The notes under the pieces were generated by a model. That model was not told where the DNA came from and searched no databases. It worked only from the letters and a program-made list of their open reading frames with translations. Position numbers and translations under genes: made by a program. 38,416 nucleotides of DNA from Bacteroidales bacterium (GTDB lineage Bacteria; Bacteroidota; Bacteroidia; Bacteroidales; UBA932): contig SUYY01000024.1 of NCBI GenBank assembly GCA_015060205.1, positions 1 through 38,416 of the forward strand, given 5' to 3'. Below are positions 8,059 through 16,824 of the stretch, piece by piece (the first letter of the stretch is position 1; each line of letters begins with the position of its first letter).

Positions 8059-9351
8059 TTAATGTTTTTTTCCATATTCAGGGTCAACCTTGAGAAGTAA
8101 TGTGACAAGCACGGTGACAAGGCAGCATACCATCACTAAGCCGAAGAATCTTGTATAACCGAGGGCTTCCTGTATATATCCTGCCACCATGCCCGGAATC
8201 ATCATGCTCAATGCCATGAAGGCTGTACACAGCGAATAATGTGCCGTCTTGAAACTGCCCTCTGAAAAATACATGAGATAAAGCATATAGGCAGTAAACC
8301 CGAATCCGTATCCGAACTGGTCCAATGCCACACAAGAACCTATCACCCAAAGACTTGACGGCTGAAGCCATGCCAAAAAGACAAAAGACAGACAAGGCAG
8401 TGTCAATGCTGCAGCCATAGGCCATAGCGATTTCTTCAGTCCCCATCTTGATGCCGCGATTCCACCGAGTATACCTCCCGCAGTAAGGGCTGCGACGCCG
8501 ATTGTTCCATATATGATTCCGACTGATTCGGTCGACATTCCCAGTCCTCCGTCTGCATTGGCATCCAGAAGGAAAGGGTTCATCATCTTCACAAGAAATG
8601 CCTCCGGGAGCCGGTAAAGCAGCATGAAGAGAAAGGCTGTAAGGACATTCCTTTTCTGAAAAAAGGAAATGAAGGTCCTTACGAAATCCCTGCATATTTC
8701 CTTAGCGGAAGCGGTGGAAGACATCCGGTCCGTCTCCGGTTTTGGAAGACTCCATGTATGATATAAAGCCATGGCTGTGAATATTACCGCGGAAATAAGC
8801 AGTGTGACTTTCCATGCAAGATGCACATCACCTGTCCTGGTGTCGATAAAACCGGCCAATGCCACAAGGACCCCCTGTCCGAAAATCGAGGACAGACGGT
8901 AGAATGTGCTTCTGATGCCTACGAATTCGGCTTGAGTACCGGCATCGAGACCGAGCATATAGAATCCGTCTGCTGCAATGTCATGAGTTGCAGAAGCAAG
9001 TGCCGTCACCCAGAAAAGCGCAAGGGTCACGAAAAAAAGCGGTGTATCCGAAATCGTTTCCCCGGAGGTCTGAGGAAGCAGGAAAGGCATCAGCAGCATA
9101 GACATAGACATCAGGATCTGCATAGACAGAATCCACCATCTCTTACTCTTTATTATATCCACAAAAGGACTCCAGAGCGGTTTTATCACCCACGGAAGAT
9201 ACAGCATGCTCGTATACATGGCCAGCATTCCGTTCGGCATGCCCATGTTCTTGAACATGACCACAGAAATATTGTTGACTACAAAATATGGAAGACCTTC
9301 CACAAAATACAGGGTCGGGATCCATTTCCAGGGTGATTTGTTACTTGTCAT
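8059..9351 (-). CDS. ampG: AmpG-like muropeptide permease (MFS)
   Basis: 430 residues with about 12 hydrophobic segments, typical of the major facilitator superfamily. The opening WIPTLYFVEGLPYFVVNNISVVMFKNMG and the stretch LYLPWVIKPLWSPFVD (about 51-66), then ATHDIAADGFYMLGL (about 122-136) and STFYRLSSIFGQG are AmpG-type. AmpG imports anhydro-muropeptides across the inner membrane for recycling; substrate here is inferred. The start ATG at 9349-9351 lies only 3 bases from the stop of the HNH endonuclease gene, so its ribosome-binding region lies inside foreign-looking DNA. It heads the ampG-serpin-namZ run. Confidence 0.85.
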   Translation of the reverse strand: MTSNKSPWKWIPTLYFVEGLPYFVVNNISVVMFKNMGMPNGMLAMYTSMLYLPWVIKPLWSPFVDIIKSKRWWILSMQILMSMSMLLMPFLLPQTSGETISDTPLFFVTLALFWVTALASATHDIAADGFYMLGLDAGTQAEFVGIRSTFYRLSSIFGQGVLVALAGFIDTRTGDVHLAWKVTLLISAVIFTAMALYHTWSLPKPETDRMSSTASAKEICRDFVRTFISFFQKRNVLTAFLFMLLYRLPEAFLVKMMNPFLLDANADGGLGMSTESVGIIYGTIGVAALTAGGILGGIAASRWGLKKSLWPMAAALTLPCLSFVFLAWLQPSSLWVIGSCVALDQFGYGFGFTAYMLYLMYFSEGSFKTAHYSLCTAFMALSMMIPGMVAGYIQEALGYTRFFGLVMVCCLVTVLVTLLLKVDPEYGKKH

Positions 9352-9354
9352 AAA

Positions 9355-10533
9355 TTATAATTCTGACAATGAGATTCCCGTTTCCAAATCCACAAGTCGA
9401 TTTCGCTGATGAAGACATTCTAGCAATTTTGGAGACAAAACGCTTTCAACCACAGTATTCACTGGTGTTATATGTTTTATATATGAACGCCTCTTATCAT
9501 CAAGATTCGCTTTCACTAAAACCTTACCATCTTCTCCAAGCATCAATATATGGCAATCAAACAACTTATGATGATTTTGGCACAGCCACATGCCATTATG
9601 ACTGGAATTGACCAAATCAAATTTCTGTTCGCGACTTAATTTCGTAGAGGAAGCAATCTCTGCAACGCCCCAAATATGCGCCCCCTGAATAATTTCCGGG
9701 ATATTACAGTCACAAAGCGCACATTTCTTTTCACCAATCCTCTCATACAAATTATATATGTATGAATGCGAGCGTAATTTTGTATCATCTCTGTTGTCTA
9801 CATATTGCTTTTTATCAAAATACAATGATGTATCGTGAACCTTGATATTTTTAAAGCAACTGAATGTAGTCAAAGAGGCTTTTGGCAGTGACTTTAAATC
9901 CTTCTCACAGACATTATAGAAATCAACCGGGCCTTTAGTAACAGTCGCAGCAACAATACCAAACAATGTTGATTCATACTTATTTGCACCGTAAACTTTA
10001 CCATACACAATAGTTCTATTTCCTGACATTGTTATGTATGAAGAATTGTTGCTCTTATTACTTTTGCTGTTTTTTTGTCTGTCGCCTATAAGTTCAATGA
10101 TATCTGAATATGGTTTGATCTGCACTGATGAATTGAGAAACACGACTCCGATTGTTTTCAGCATACGATAATATAACATATAATAATCGGACATCAGGTT
10201 TCCCGTATGAGGAAGAAAATAATAGCACATCGTTTTCAACTCATTCGGATCTGCATAAAATTGATTTATTGCAGTCGGGACGCTTTGCACATTCGAATTC
10301 CTTCCTACATTCGCTGTTTCGGATAATGTCACATAATATAGATGGCCACTATAATCAATGGTAAGCAAACGCCCTTTATTATAACCACCCGAATTAGAAC
10401 GAACAACGGAATACTCACTCTGTTTTGTTACTTTTTGGCAAATATCGAGTAGCACCTCATCTGTCAGCAACTTATCATAATAATCATCACCTCGCTTTTG
10501 TGACACAGGGTTATATGTAATTATTGCTTTCAT
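9355..10533 (-). CDS. HNH-type restriction endonuclease (type II, putative)
   Basis: 392 residues. The N-terminal 260 have no domain I recognise. Residues 271-326 form an HNH nuclease site: C271-x2-C274, IIQGAHIW with H286, HNGMWLCQNHHKLFD with N313 and H321/H322, as in HNH restriction enzymes; MnlI and MboII are known HNH type IIS examples. The N-terminal part would be the target-recognition region. The gene starts 5 bases after the fused methylase stop, a normal order for a coupled modification-restriction pair. Base composition is visibly richer in A+T than the flanking genes. Cutting site and specificity cannot be read from sequence. A solitary HNH protein is possible, but adjacency to a double methylase argues for restriction. 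Confidence 0.8.
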   Translation of the reverse strand: MKAIITYNPVSQKRGDDYYDKLLTDEVLLDICQKVTKQSEYSVVRSNSGGYNKGRLLTIDYSGHLYYVTLSETANVGRNSNVQSVPTAINQFYADPNELKTMCYYFLPHTGNLMSDYYMLYYRMLKTIGVVFLNSSVQIKPYSDIIELIGDRQKNSKSNKSNNSSYITMSGNRTIVYGKVYGANKYESTLFGIVAATVTKGPVDFYNVCEKDLKSLPKASLTTFSCFKNIKVHDTSLYFDKKQYVDNRDDTKLRSHSYIYNLYERIGEKKCALCDCNIPEIIQGAHIWGVAEIASSTKLSREQKFDLVNSSHNGMWLCQNHHKLFDCHILMLGEDGKVLVKANLDDKRRSYIKHITPVNTVVESVLSPKLLECLHQRNRLVDLETGISLSEL

Positions 10534-10538
10534 CGTAT

Positions 10539-12380
10539 TTAATAATTAATTATCAACACTTCATTCCTATCATTATATCGCCCCTGTTTCTCCTGAATAC
10601 AGATAATTTTATAGTCCTTTTGTTCAGCCCACTCTTTTAGTTCGTGATTGCTTTCGGCTTTCGTTTCCAATACATATGACAGCATAAAGCGATTACCGGC
10701 AGCATCCAGACGATCTAAAAATTCCATCATCTTCTTTTCCATATCTATATTCCACCCTAAAAAGCCTCTTTTACCATCATTATATACACCTGTCGTATTC
10801 CGATATGGAGGATCAAGATAATAGAAAGTTCCGGGAGAAATATACCTATCTGTCTCAAGAAAGTTTTCACTAGTATAACATATCTCACGGGTTCTTATAT
10901 TTCTGCAATAAGATATGAACTTAGCCAAAATCTTATCATTAAAGCAACGACAGCCTACCGGATTATTGAATTCCAAATTTCCATTAAATCTTATCTGTTG
11001 CTGAAATCCATATAAAATCAGAGCGAACAACATTTTAGGATTTTTCTCCACCGACAAATTGTAATCAGCCCTTAATTTCAGATACGCCTCCTTATTATCG
11101 GGTTTCAGGTCATATTTGCTTATCAATCTTGACAAATACATAAGATACTGATATGCATCACAATTATGAAATGACTCAATCAGATCCCGGACCTTATGAT
11201 TGATGTCATTATACACTATGGTATCAGCATCGACATTACACCCGACATTAAATCCTCCACCAAACACATCTACGAAGAGGGATATATCGTTCGGCAAATA
11301 CGATTTAATCTGAGGTAGCATCTTTGCCTTACTGCCGGTATAATTGAGAGGAGACTCAAAATTCACATTATCTTTTTTTTCTACATAAAAAAGATATTCG
11401 ACATGACCAGCCCCATCTCGGCACTTGAAATTCTTATATTTTTTGTAAGGGATTTCCACGCATTCATATGTTGCCTCATTGCCATATCTTTTAAGTATAC
11501 CTTCTATATACTCTTTTGTCATGATACCATCGTTGTTATAACTCATAATTATGTATTTTGCCTTTGTATTTGCAATCACATAATCAAAAAGTATATGCGA
11601 CTTATATTTCTTTGACCAATCAGAACGTATTGGTGCTGTGGGTCTCGAACCAGTTATATCGCTTATCGATGGGTTATCATCCAATACTATCGTCTCCAAT
11701 AAATGGTATTGGGTACCATACTGATTCTGGGTATATGGAGGATCCAGATATAATATATCACATGAAACTTTTCCGACAATATCTTCTATCCTGTCGTTGT
11801 AGGACTCCACCTCAACATTTGTACTCCAATCGGATAGAATCGGACTTAGTTGAATTGGCTTAAGCGCTCGCGGATCCCAATGTTTTAAATATGCGCCATA
11901 AACGCCAGCAGTATTTGATACCGAAGATACCGCATCCAGCAGGCATGCCAAGAGATAAATGTACTCATGCTCACTGAGCAAATCATCGCAATACCAATCT
12001 TCAATCTGCTTACGAATCGTATCTATTGCATAACCATTATTTTCAGTAAAATACATTCTTTGTGAACCATAAGGGGTATAGTTCTCACATATAAATCCCT
12101 TTGTGTCCATCTTGTTCTCCCCAAAATACTTGAAGGGATCAAAACCTAATCTTTCAAATGTACACGATGATGAATATAGCCGTCCCCTAGTATATGTAAC
12201 GCAACACGCAAGAAGGTCATTGACTATCACTTTGTCATATATCCCTTTCACTGCATCAGCAACACTTCCCATACCACAAAAAGCATCAAAAAACACTAAC
12301 TTATTATTAAGCAAGTGTTTCTTTGATAAAAGTCTCAATATCTGAGTCCTCAATTCTGTCTTTCCCCCAATATATCTCAT
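10539..12380 (-). CDS. fused double DNA adenine methyltransferase (type II, M.FokI-like)
   Basis: 613 residues containing two complete Dam-class (D12) adenine methyltransferase domains. Domain 1 (about 1-335): MRYIGGKTEL, SAM motif FFDAFCGMGSV at 30-40, catalytic DPPY at 213-216 followed by TQNQYGTQYHLLET. Domain 2 (about 342-613): NYTGSKAKMLPQI, SAM motif DVFGGGFNVG at 371-380, DPPY at 523-526. Two domains in one chain are expected for an asymmetric target in which each strand carries a different adenine, as in M.FokI; this suggests a type IIS system with the HNH protein downstream. The ATG overlaps the TGA of the SpoIID gene, and a TACTTTTG promoter element lies 17 bases upstream, inside that gene's end. 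AT-rich compared with neighbours. Confidence 0.9.
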   Translation of the reverse strand: MRYIGGKTELRTQILRLLSKKHLLNNKLVFFDAFCGMGSVADAVKGIYDKVIVNDLLACCVTYTRGRLYSSSCTFERLGFDPFKYFGENKMDTKGFICENYTPYGSQRMYFTENNGYAIDTIRKQIEDWYCDDLLSEHEYIYLLACLLDAVSSVSNTAGVYGAYLKHWDPRALKPIQLSPILSDWSTNVEVESYNDRIEDIVGKVSCDILYLDPPYTQNQYGTQYHLLETIVLDDNPSISDITGSRPTAPIRSDWSKKYKSHILFDYVIANTKAKYIIMSYNNDGIMTKEYIEGILKRYGNEATYECVEIPYKKYKNFKCRDGAGHVEYLFYVEKKDNVNFESPLNYTGSKAKMLPQIKSYLPNDISLFVDVFGGGFNVGCNVDADTIVYNDINHKVRDLIESFHNCDAYQYLMYLSRLISKYDLKPDNKEAYLKLRADYNLSVEKNPKMLFALILYGFQQQIRFNGNLEFNNPVGCRCFNDKILAKFISYCRNIRTREICYTSENFLETDRYISPGTFYYLDPPYRNTTGVYNDGKRGFLGWNIDMEKKMMEFLDRLDAAGNRFMLSYVLETKAESNHELKEWAEQKDYKIICIQEKQGRYNDRNEVLIINY

Positions 12381-14686
12381 AGCACATTATTTCTCCACAA
12401 AAGTAAGAAATTTTCAAAACAAATTTCAGATTCCGGATAATAATGACGGAGGATTTCTTTGTAGGTATAGCCTCTGCTAGCCATGACGGCCGCACCTATC
12501 TGGCAAAGACCCACACCGTGACCCCATCCACGTCCTTTCAGACGGATGAGAGTCCATTCACCATCATTGCCCACCGCCTGTCCGGCATCGTTTATGTATT
12601 CCACTTCAAATGCGGAACTCTTGAGATGGGAGTCGGACAATATGCGCCTGATTTCCAACTCTTTGCCTACTGTTATGGTCTTAAGTTCACCGACGATGCG
12701 CAGTTTGGATATTCTACCTGACAGTCCTCTTTCCAAAGGTTCAAGCGACTTCACCCGTCCCGTCATGACACCGAACTTCCTTTCAATCAGTGCTGCTGCC
12801 TTGACAGGGTCAAGGATTTCCGTCCATCGGTAGAAATCCGTAGTCTCCTGGTCATAATTGTTCAGAACCTGCCCCAATATATCCTTGTCACGGGTATTGC
12901 AGAAGCACTTGCTTTCAGAGGCGTGTTCCGGAGCATCAGGCAGAGGCTGGAGGTATGGATATTCCCGGTCCTGCCAGCATGTGGAAAATGCTTCCATCCT
13001 TCCACCGCAGCATTTCGAGAACCGTGCATCACAGAGGGAGCCATCGTGCATAAGGACCTGACCCCAGGTGGCATCTATTGCTTTTCTTACCGTCTCTCCC
13101 GTCGCCCTTGACAAGCCCTGATACCTCTGGCAGTGGTCATCCGCACACACGTCAAAAAGTTTATGGTCGTCGTGGTCATACCATTTCATATACTCATCTC
13201 CCGTGTATATGGCGACGTCTCTTGTGGCATATAGCCATGTTATCAGACGTGGAAGGTTATCGATTTCTACCGGAACTTCCAAAGTGTCCGAAGCGGTCAT
13301 GCGGGCCATTACCCATGAACGGGATATCACAGCATGGGCCTTGAGAAACTCTTCAGAAGCGGTTGCACTCATCTCGGAAGATATCACGCTCAGAAGATAG
13401 TCTTCTACACCTATTATATTTATAGCCATGAGACGAGATCCGTCTGCGATTATCCTGAGGTCTCCCGCAAAAGTCTGGTTTTCCTGACGTTCCCAATGGA
13501 ATTTCACTCCGATCGTCACCCCGTGCAGCACAAATGACGGTTTTGCAAAAAGAGAATCGGATGGAGGAGCCTGAAAATACAGTTCCTTATGCAGTGAACC
13601 TTCATATTCTATCTGTCCGTCACGAAGGGAAGCCTTTTTCACGCCTTCACCGATTATTTCAAACTCTATATCTTCTGCCGACATGATGCCTACCGCAATG
13701 GACGGCTGGCTGCGCTTCAGACGGCAGATGATACACTGCTGTTCCTCTTCCGGAACAGTTATCTCTTCGATCATGTCGGATATAAGTTCAGGAGTTATCT
13801 TATGAAATTCATCCTCCACCGGCACAATGAACACTCCTGCCATATCCGCACATCCCGGACTCATTGTAAGATGGTCCTCACCGGTGCTGAAGTAGTGGTG
13901 TGAACGATGACAACGTCTGAAATATACGATAGTGCGGTATTCTTCGCCTGTCCACCATGAGAACAGATTGATGCGTGGTTCGATATCTCCGTCAGGAATC
14001 TCGGCGGCATCCATAAGTCTGCCGAAGAGAATCGCCGCAGATGACTCTGACCTTGAGGATATGACGAATATTCCTGTTGAAAAGGAGTCAAAATGATATA
14101 GAACCGCATCGCCATGGCTTGCGACCTTCTTCAGCGGAATATCGTCGGTATCAAGTCCTTGCCCTGCCTGACTGCAAAGTGCATCGATCCTTGTCTCCAG
14201 AGGCATGGCATTACGCGGCACGCCCTGAAAATGATGATGATCCGGCGCAGATGCTCCGCAGCAAGGACCATTATAATAGAAAGTACACTCCGGATATCTG
14301 CGGACGAGCATAAGCATATCCCCGTATCTTCCGGATATGGCCTGGTCCTGATGTGAAGACTTGGCGACCACAAGATGGTCCGGAAATATCGGATACGGAT
14401 TGACAAGGATATCATAACTGTGCCCCTGACTTCCCTCAAAAGGCATGGACATCTGCACAGACGGACGGTTTTCGCGGCACAGGAAACACTTGCGCCTGGC
14501 GATATCCTCCTTTGTCAACTTTGCGGCCGAGGATATCATACGGGCAGGATTGAACTGAAGTCTTACAGTCAGTCCGTTCACTTCGATCTCCCTGACATGG
14601 ACCTCTGCCAGAGCCTTGAAGTTTTCGGCGGCCAGAGTCCATGTGGAAAGTTGCTCCTGTACAAACCGGCGGATGGATTTATTCAT
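12377..14686 (-). CDS. DUF4922 (HIT-like) and SpoIID/LytB fusion protein
   Basis: 769 residues. The N-terminal half (about 1-320) is DUF4922, related to HIT/GalT-type nucleotidyl transferases or phosphorylases: CFLC at 67-70, ILVNPYPIFPDHLVV at 93-107, and the His triad A-P-D-H-H-H-F-Q at 147-154. The C-terminal half (about 400-755) is a SpoIID/LytB domain: INIIGVEDYLLSVISSEMS, EFLKAHAVISRSW, FSKCCGGRME and GRGWGHGVGLCQIGAAVMASRG. SpoIID is a lytic transglycosylase that cuts stem-peptide-free glycans. No signal peptide is visible. The last 14 residues (after HYYPESEI) are read from AT-rich DNA that looks like the methylase promoter, so the natural C-terminus was probably altered. It follows the glycosyltransferase by 27 bases. 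Confidence 0.85.
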   Translation of the reverse strand: MNKSIRRFVQEQLSTWTLAAENFKALAEVHVREIEVNGLTVRLQFNPARMISSAAKLTKEDIARRKCFLCRENRPSVQMSMPFEGSQGHSYDILVNPYPIFPDHLVVAKSSHQDQAISGRYGDMLMLVRRYPECTFYYNGPCCGASAPDHHHFQGVPRNAMPLETRIDALCSQAGQGLDTDDIPLKKVASHGDAVLYHFDSFSTGIFVISSRSESSAAILFGRLMDAAEIPDGDIEPRINLFSWWTGEEYRTIVYFRRCHRSHHYFSTGEDHLTMSPGCADMAGVFIVPVEDEFHKITPELISDMIEEITVPEEEQQCIICRLKRSQPSIAVGIMSAEDIEFEIIGEGVKKASLRDGQIEYEGSLHKELYFQAPPSDSLFAKPSFVLHGVTIGVKFHWERQENQTFAGDLRIIADGSRLMAINIIGVEDYLLSVISSEMSATASEEFLKAHAVISRSWVMARMTASDTLEVPVEIDNLPRLITWLYATRDVAIYTGDEYMKWYDHDDHKLFDVCADDHCQRYQGLSRATGETVRKAIDATWGQVLMHDGSLCDARFSKCCGGRMEAFSTCWQDREYPYLQPLPDAPEHASESKCFCNTRDKDILGQVLNNYDQETTDFYRWTEILDPVKAAALIERKFGVMTGRVKSLEPLERGLSGRISKLRIVGELKTITVGKELEIRRILSDSHLKSSAFEVEYINDAGQAVGNDGEWTLIRLKGRGWGHGVGLCQIGAAVMASRGYTYKEILRHYYPESEICFENFLLLWRNNVL
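12398..12405 (-). promoter_or_regulatory. -7 element of the methylase-endonuclease pair
   Basis: TACTTTTG on the minus strand fits TAnnTTTG and lies 17 bases before the methylase ATG, within the last codons of the SpoIID gene. No correctly spaced -33 box was found. Confidence 0.4.
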
Positions 14687-14713
14687 TTCGATCTGCTATA
14701 TTGACTACTGAAG

Positions 14714-16129
14714 TTACATATCACCATGACATCCGATGCGAAGCCGCGCCTGGAGTTCCCACGTACGGATACGGTCCTTGTACAGATTGTTCGCATTGAC
14801 CCTTTCTATATCAAGAGCGGCATCGGAATTCCCTTCCCAACGTCGACAGCAGTACAGGACGTCATATATGCGTCCTATACGATATTCCCTGCTTATGCGA
14901 AGCCCCAGAGCATAATCCTCCCCATAACTTGTATTCGGGAGATTAAGCGTACGCAAGATAGAGACGGCAAAGGCTCTTGGAGCACCCAGACCATTGACTC
15001 TCAATGCATTGTTGCGCCCATTCTCTTCCGTCCACTCTCTATGGTCGATCACTCCCGGAGGTATCGGGTTCATATCAAAGTCAGTCATCTGATATGTTCC
15101 TACCACCATCGCACACTTCTCCTGCCGGAATGTCTGCACCACCTTCGCCAGAGTGTCGGGACCGCTATACACGTCATCACTGTCCAACTGGACTGCATAT
15201 TCGCCGCAAGCATCGCTATGAACCGCAAGATTCCAGCATCCGCCGATTCCCAGATCGTGCTTTGCGGGTATGAGATGAATGATTCTGGAATCCTTTGTGA
15301 CCATATCTGAAAGAAGTTCGGTAGTGCCGTCATCAGAATGGTTATCTACTACTATCACATTGAAAGGAAAGTCGCATTTCTGGCTCAGCGCACTCTCGAC
15401 CGCATCCTTCACTGTACGTACTCTGTTATATACAGGAATGACCACAGATGCCGTAACAGGAAACTCCTCCTGCGAAGGCTGCACCGGCTTGAATGAAGGC
15501 CTGAGCCATGCACCCGCTCTCTTCAGATACGCAGTACACACATCTTCCATCTCTATCTGCACCTGCCTGTTCTTCGGATCCACATAGTCAAACTGCTTTT
15601 CACCCGACTTCCTGTTGTCCGTTTCGATCTCAGTATAGAGATATTCGTTGACGTGAACTATATTCTTCATCCTTAGACGCAGGTCATACAGGGCCGCCCA
15701 CTGATAATCCTCTTTCATCGAACGTACAGCGCGTCTGAACGAAGAAGACCTGAACAACAGAACACTTCCAAAGTCAAAGTCATCCCTGAGAGCACCCTTC
15801 TGACAATCGATCAGAGGATGTTTCCTTCGCTCCGAGCCTACCATAGTATAATGGTCGGCATACAGCATGTCCGCCCTGGTATCCTCAGCGACCGCCAGCA
15901 TGCGGTCCAATGCGAACATTCCCATTTCCAGCGGCTGATCCTTCTGATATATAAGGACAAACTTTTCGGATACGGCATCCGCTATGCTTCTGAGTGTTTC
16001 TGTAGACCTCAGAGAGACCCCGGAAAGGATGGTCACACCTGTAAAGGCCTCACTTCTGCTCAAGGATTCTACCGTCACGGAGATATCTTCTCCGCTCATG
16101 GACGGCACAAAACATTCTATACCTGCCAT
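14714..16129 (-). CDS. family 2 glycosyltransferase
   Basis: 471 residues. A GT-A domain begins at about 225 with [23 protein letters not shown], continues [15 protein letters not shown] (259-273) and has the metal-binding D-S-D at 316-318 in [14 protein letters not shown]. Residues 1-200 look like a decayed GT-A half ([33 protein letters not shown]) without a clear DxD, possibly structural. Such enzymes transfer sugars from nucleotide donors to acceptors in the cytoplasm; the acceptor is unknown. It heads the minus-strand run leading into DUF4922-SpoIID, AmpG and NamZ, so a link to wall or glycan metabolism is plausible. The start ATG at 16127-16129 lies 19 bases after a TAAATTTG promoter element. 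Confidence 0.85.
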   Translation of the reverse strand: MAGIECFVPSMSGEDISVTVESLSRSEAFTGVTILSGVSLRSTETLRSIADAVSEKFVLIYQKDQPLEMGMFALDRMLAVAEDTRADMLYADHYTMVGSERRKHPLIDCQKGALRDDFDFGSVLLFRSSSFRRAVRSMKEDYQWAALYDLRLRMKNIVHVNEYLYTEIETDNRKSGEKQFDYVDPKNRQVQIEMEDVCTAYLKRAGAWLRPSFKPVQPSQEEFPVTASVVIPVYNRVRTVKDAVESALSQKCDFPFNVIVVDNHSDDGTTELLSDMVTKDSRIIHLIPAKHDLGIGGCWNLAVHSDACGEYAVQLDSDDVYSGPDTLAKVVQTFRQEKCAMVVGTYQMTDFDMNPIPPGVIDHREWTEENGRNNALRVNGLGAPRAFAVSILRTLNLPNTSYGEDYALGLRISREYRIGRIYDVLYCCRRWEGNSDAALDIERVNANNLYKDRIRTWELQARLRIGCHGDM

Positions 16130-16148
16130 AGTAATATGTTAAAACACA

Positions 16149-16156
16149 CAAATTTA
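16149..16156 (-). promoter_or_regulatory. -7 element of the glycosyltransferase operon
   Basis: TAAATTTG on the minus strand fits TAnnTTTG and lies 19 bases upstream of the glycosyltransferase ATG. The -33 box is not clear. The 107-base gap to the Nudix gene holds no strong terminator. Confidence 0.4.
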
Positions 16157-16236
16157 ATCAATTCGGCCGACATACGGAAACAAAAATGCATCTTATTGGC
16201 GATCAACAAGATGCGTAAATATATTTGTCAATGACA

Positions 16237-16824
16237 TCAGAGCAGGGCAAGAAGAGATTTACGGATCATAGAAAACTCGCTTTCAAAATTCGGCGTAAAT
16301 ATGCCTTTACCTAATCCGGCATCGATATCGGAGATATCCCACCATCGTCCTTCTTCCACCTCGTCCAGGTCCGGATGCAGGTCATACGAACCGACGACCG
16401 CAAATACATTTACCATCTCCCGTTCCACAGGTGACTCAAACTCATATGTCTCCAGATATATCGGATTGAAATCTGTAAATCCAAGTTCCTCCTTTGCCTC
16501 CCTGTACACAGCCTCGATAACCGCCTCGCCGTAAGATATATGACCACCTACTGCAGTATCCCACTTACCCGGCTGAATATCCTTCATCATCGAGCGTTTC
16601 TGAAGGTAAATCCGTGACATCCTGTCGATTATATGTATATGAATCACCGGATGAAGAGGTTTTGCTCCACTGTGGCAATACTGTCTGGTCGAGCGTCCTA
16701 CGACAAGACCACTCGGTTCTACCACGGGGAACCATTCCGTACCCGCCGTCTTGGCAGAAGATGTCTCTGCCGTAGGCTTCGGAATCACCGGAGCGAAGTC
16801 ATATGGATATATAAGTTCCATCAT
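16237..16824 (-). CDS. Nudix hydrolase (YfcD/IDI-like)
   Basis: 195 residues. The Nudix box is complete: G94-x5-E100-x7-R108-E109-x2-E112-E113, reading GHISYGEAVIEAVYREAKEE, the Mg-binding catalytic helix that hydrolyses nucleoside-diphosphate-linked compounds. The preceding RSTRQYCHSGAKPLHPVIHIHI and LQKRSMMKDIQPGKWDTAVGGH resemble YfcD and isopentenyl-diphosphate isomerase-like Nudix proteins. I chose the ATG at 16822-16824 because it overlaps the thioesterase stop by one base (TGATG), a translational coupling pattern; a longer frame would begin at 16845 inside the upstream gene. The substrate is unknown. Confidence 0.88.
   Translation of the reverse strand: MMELIYPYDFAPVIPKPTAETSSAKTAGTEWFPVVEPSGLVVGRSTRQYCHSGAKPLHPVIHIHIIDRMSRIYLQKRSMMKDIQPGKWDTAVGGHISYGEAVIEAVYREAKEELGFTDFNPIYLETYEFESPVEREMVNVFAVVGSYDLHPDLDEVEEGRWWDISDIDAGLGKGIFTPNFESEFSMIRKSLLALL

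Noticed and set aside
9206..9409. Direct flanking repeats bounding the restriction-modification pair
   Set aside because: Short partial similarities between the two junctions (CATAAATTATAAT and CATAGCACATTAT) are too weak to call a target-site duplication.
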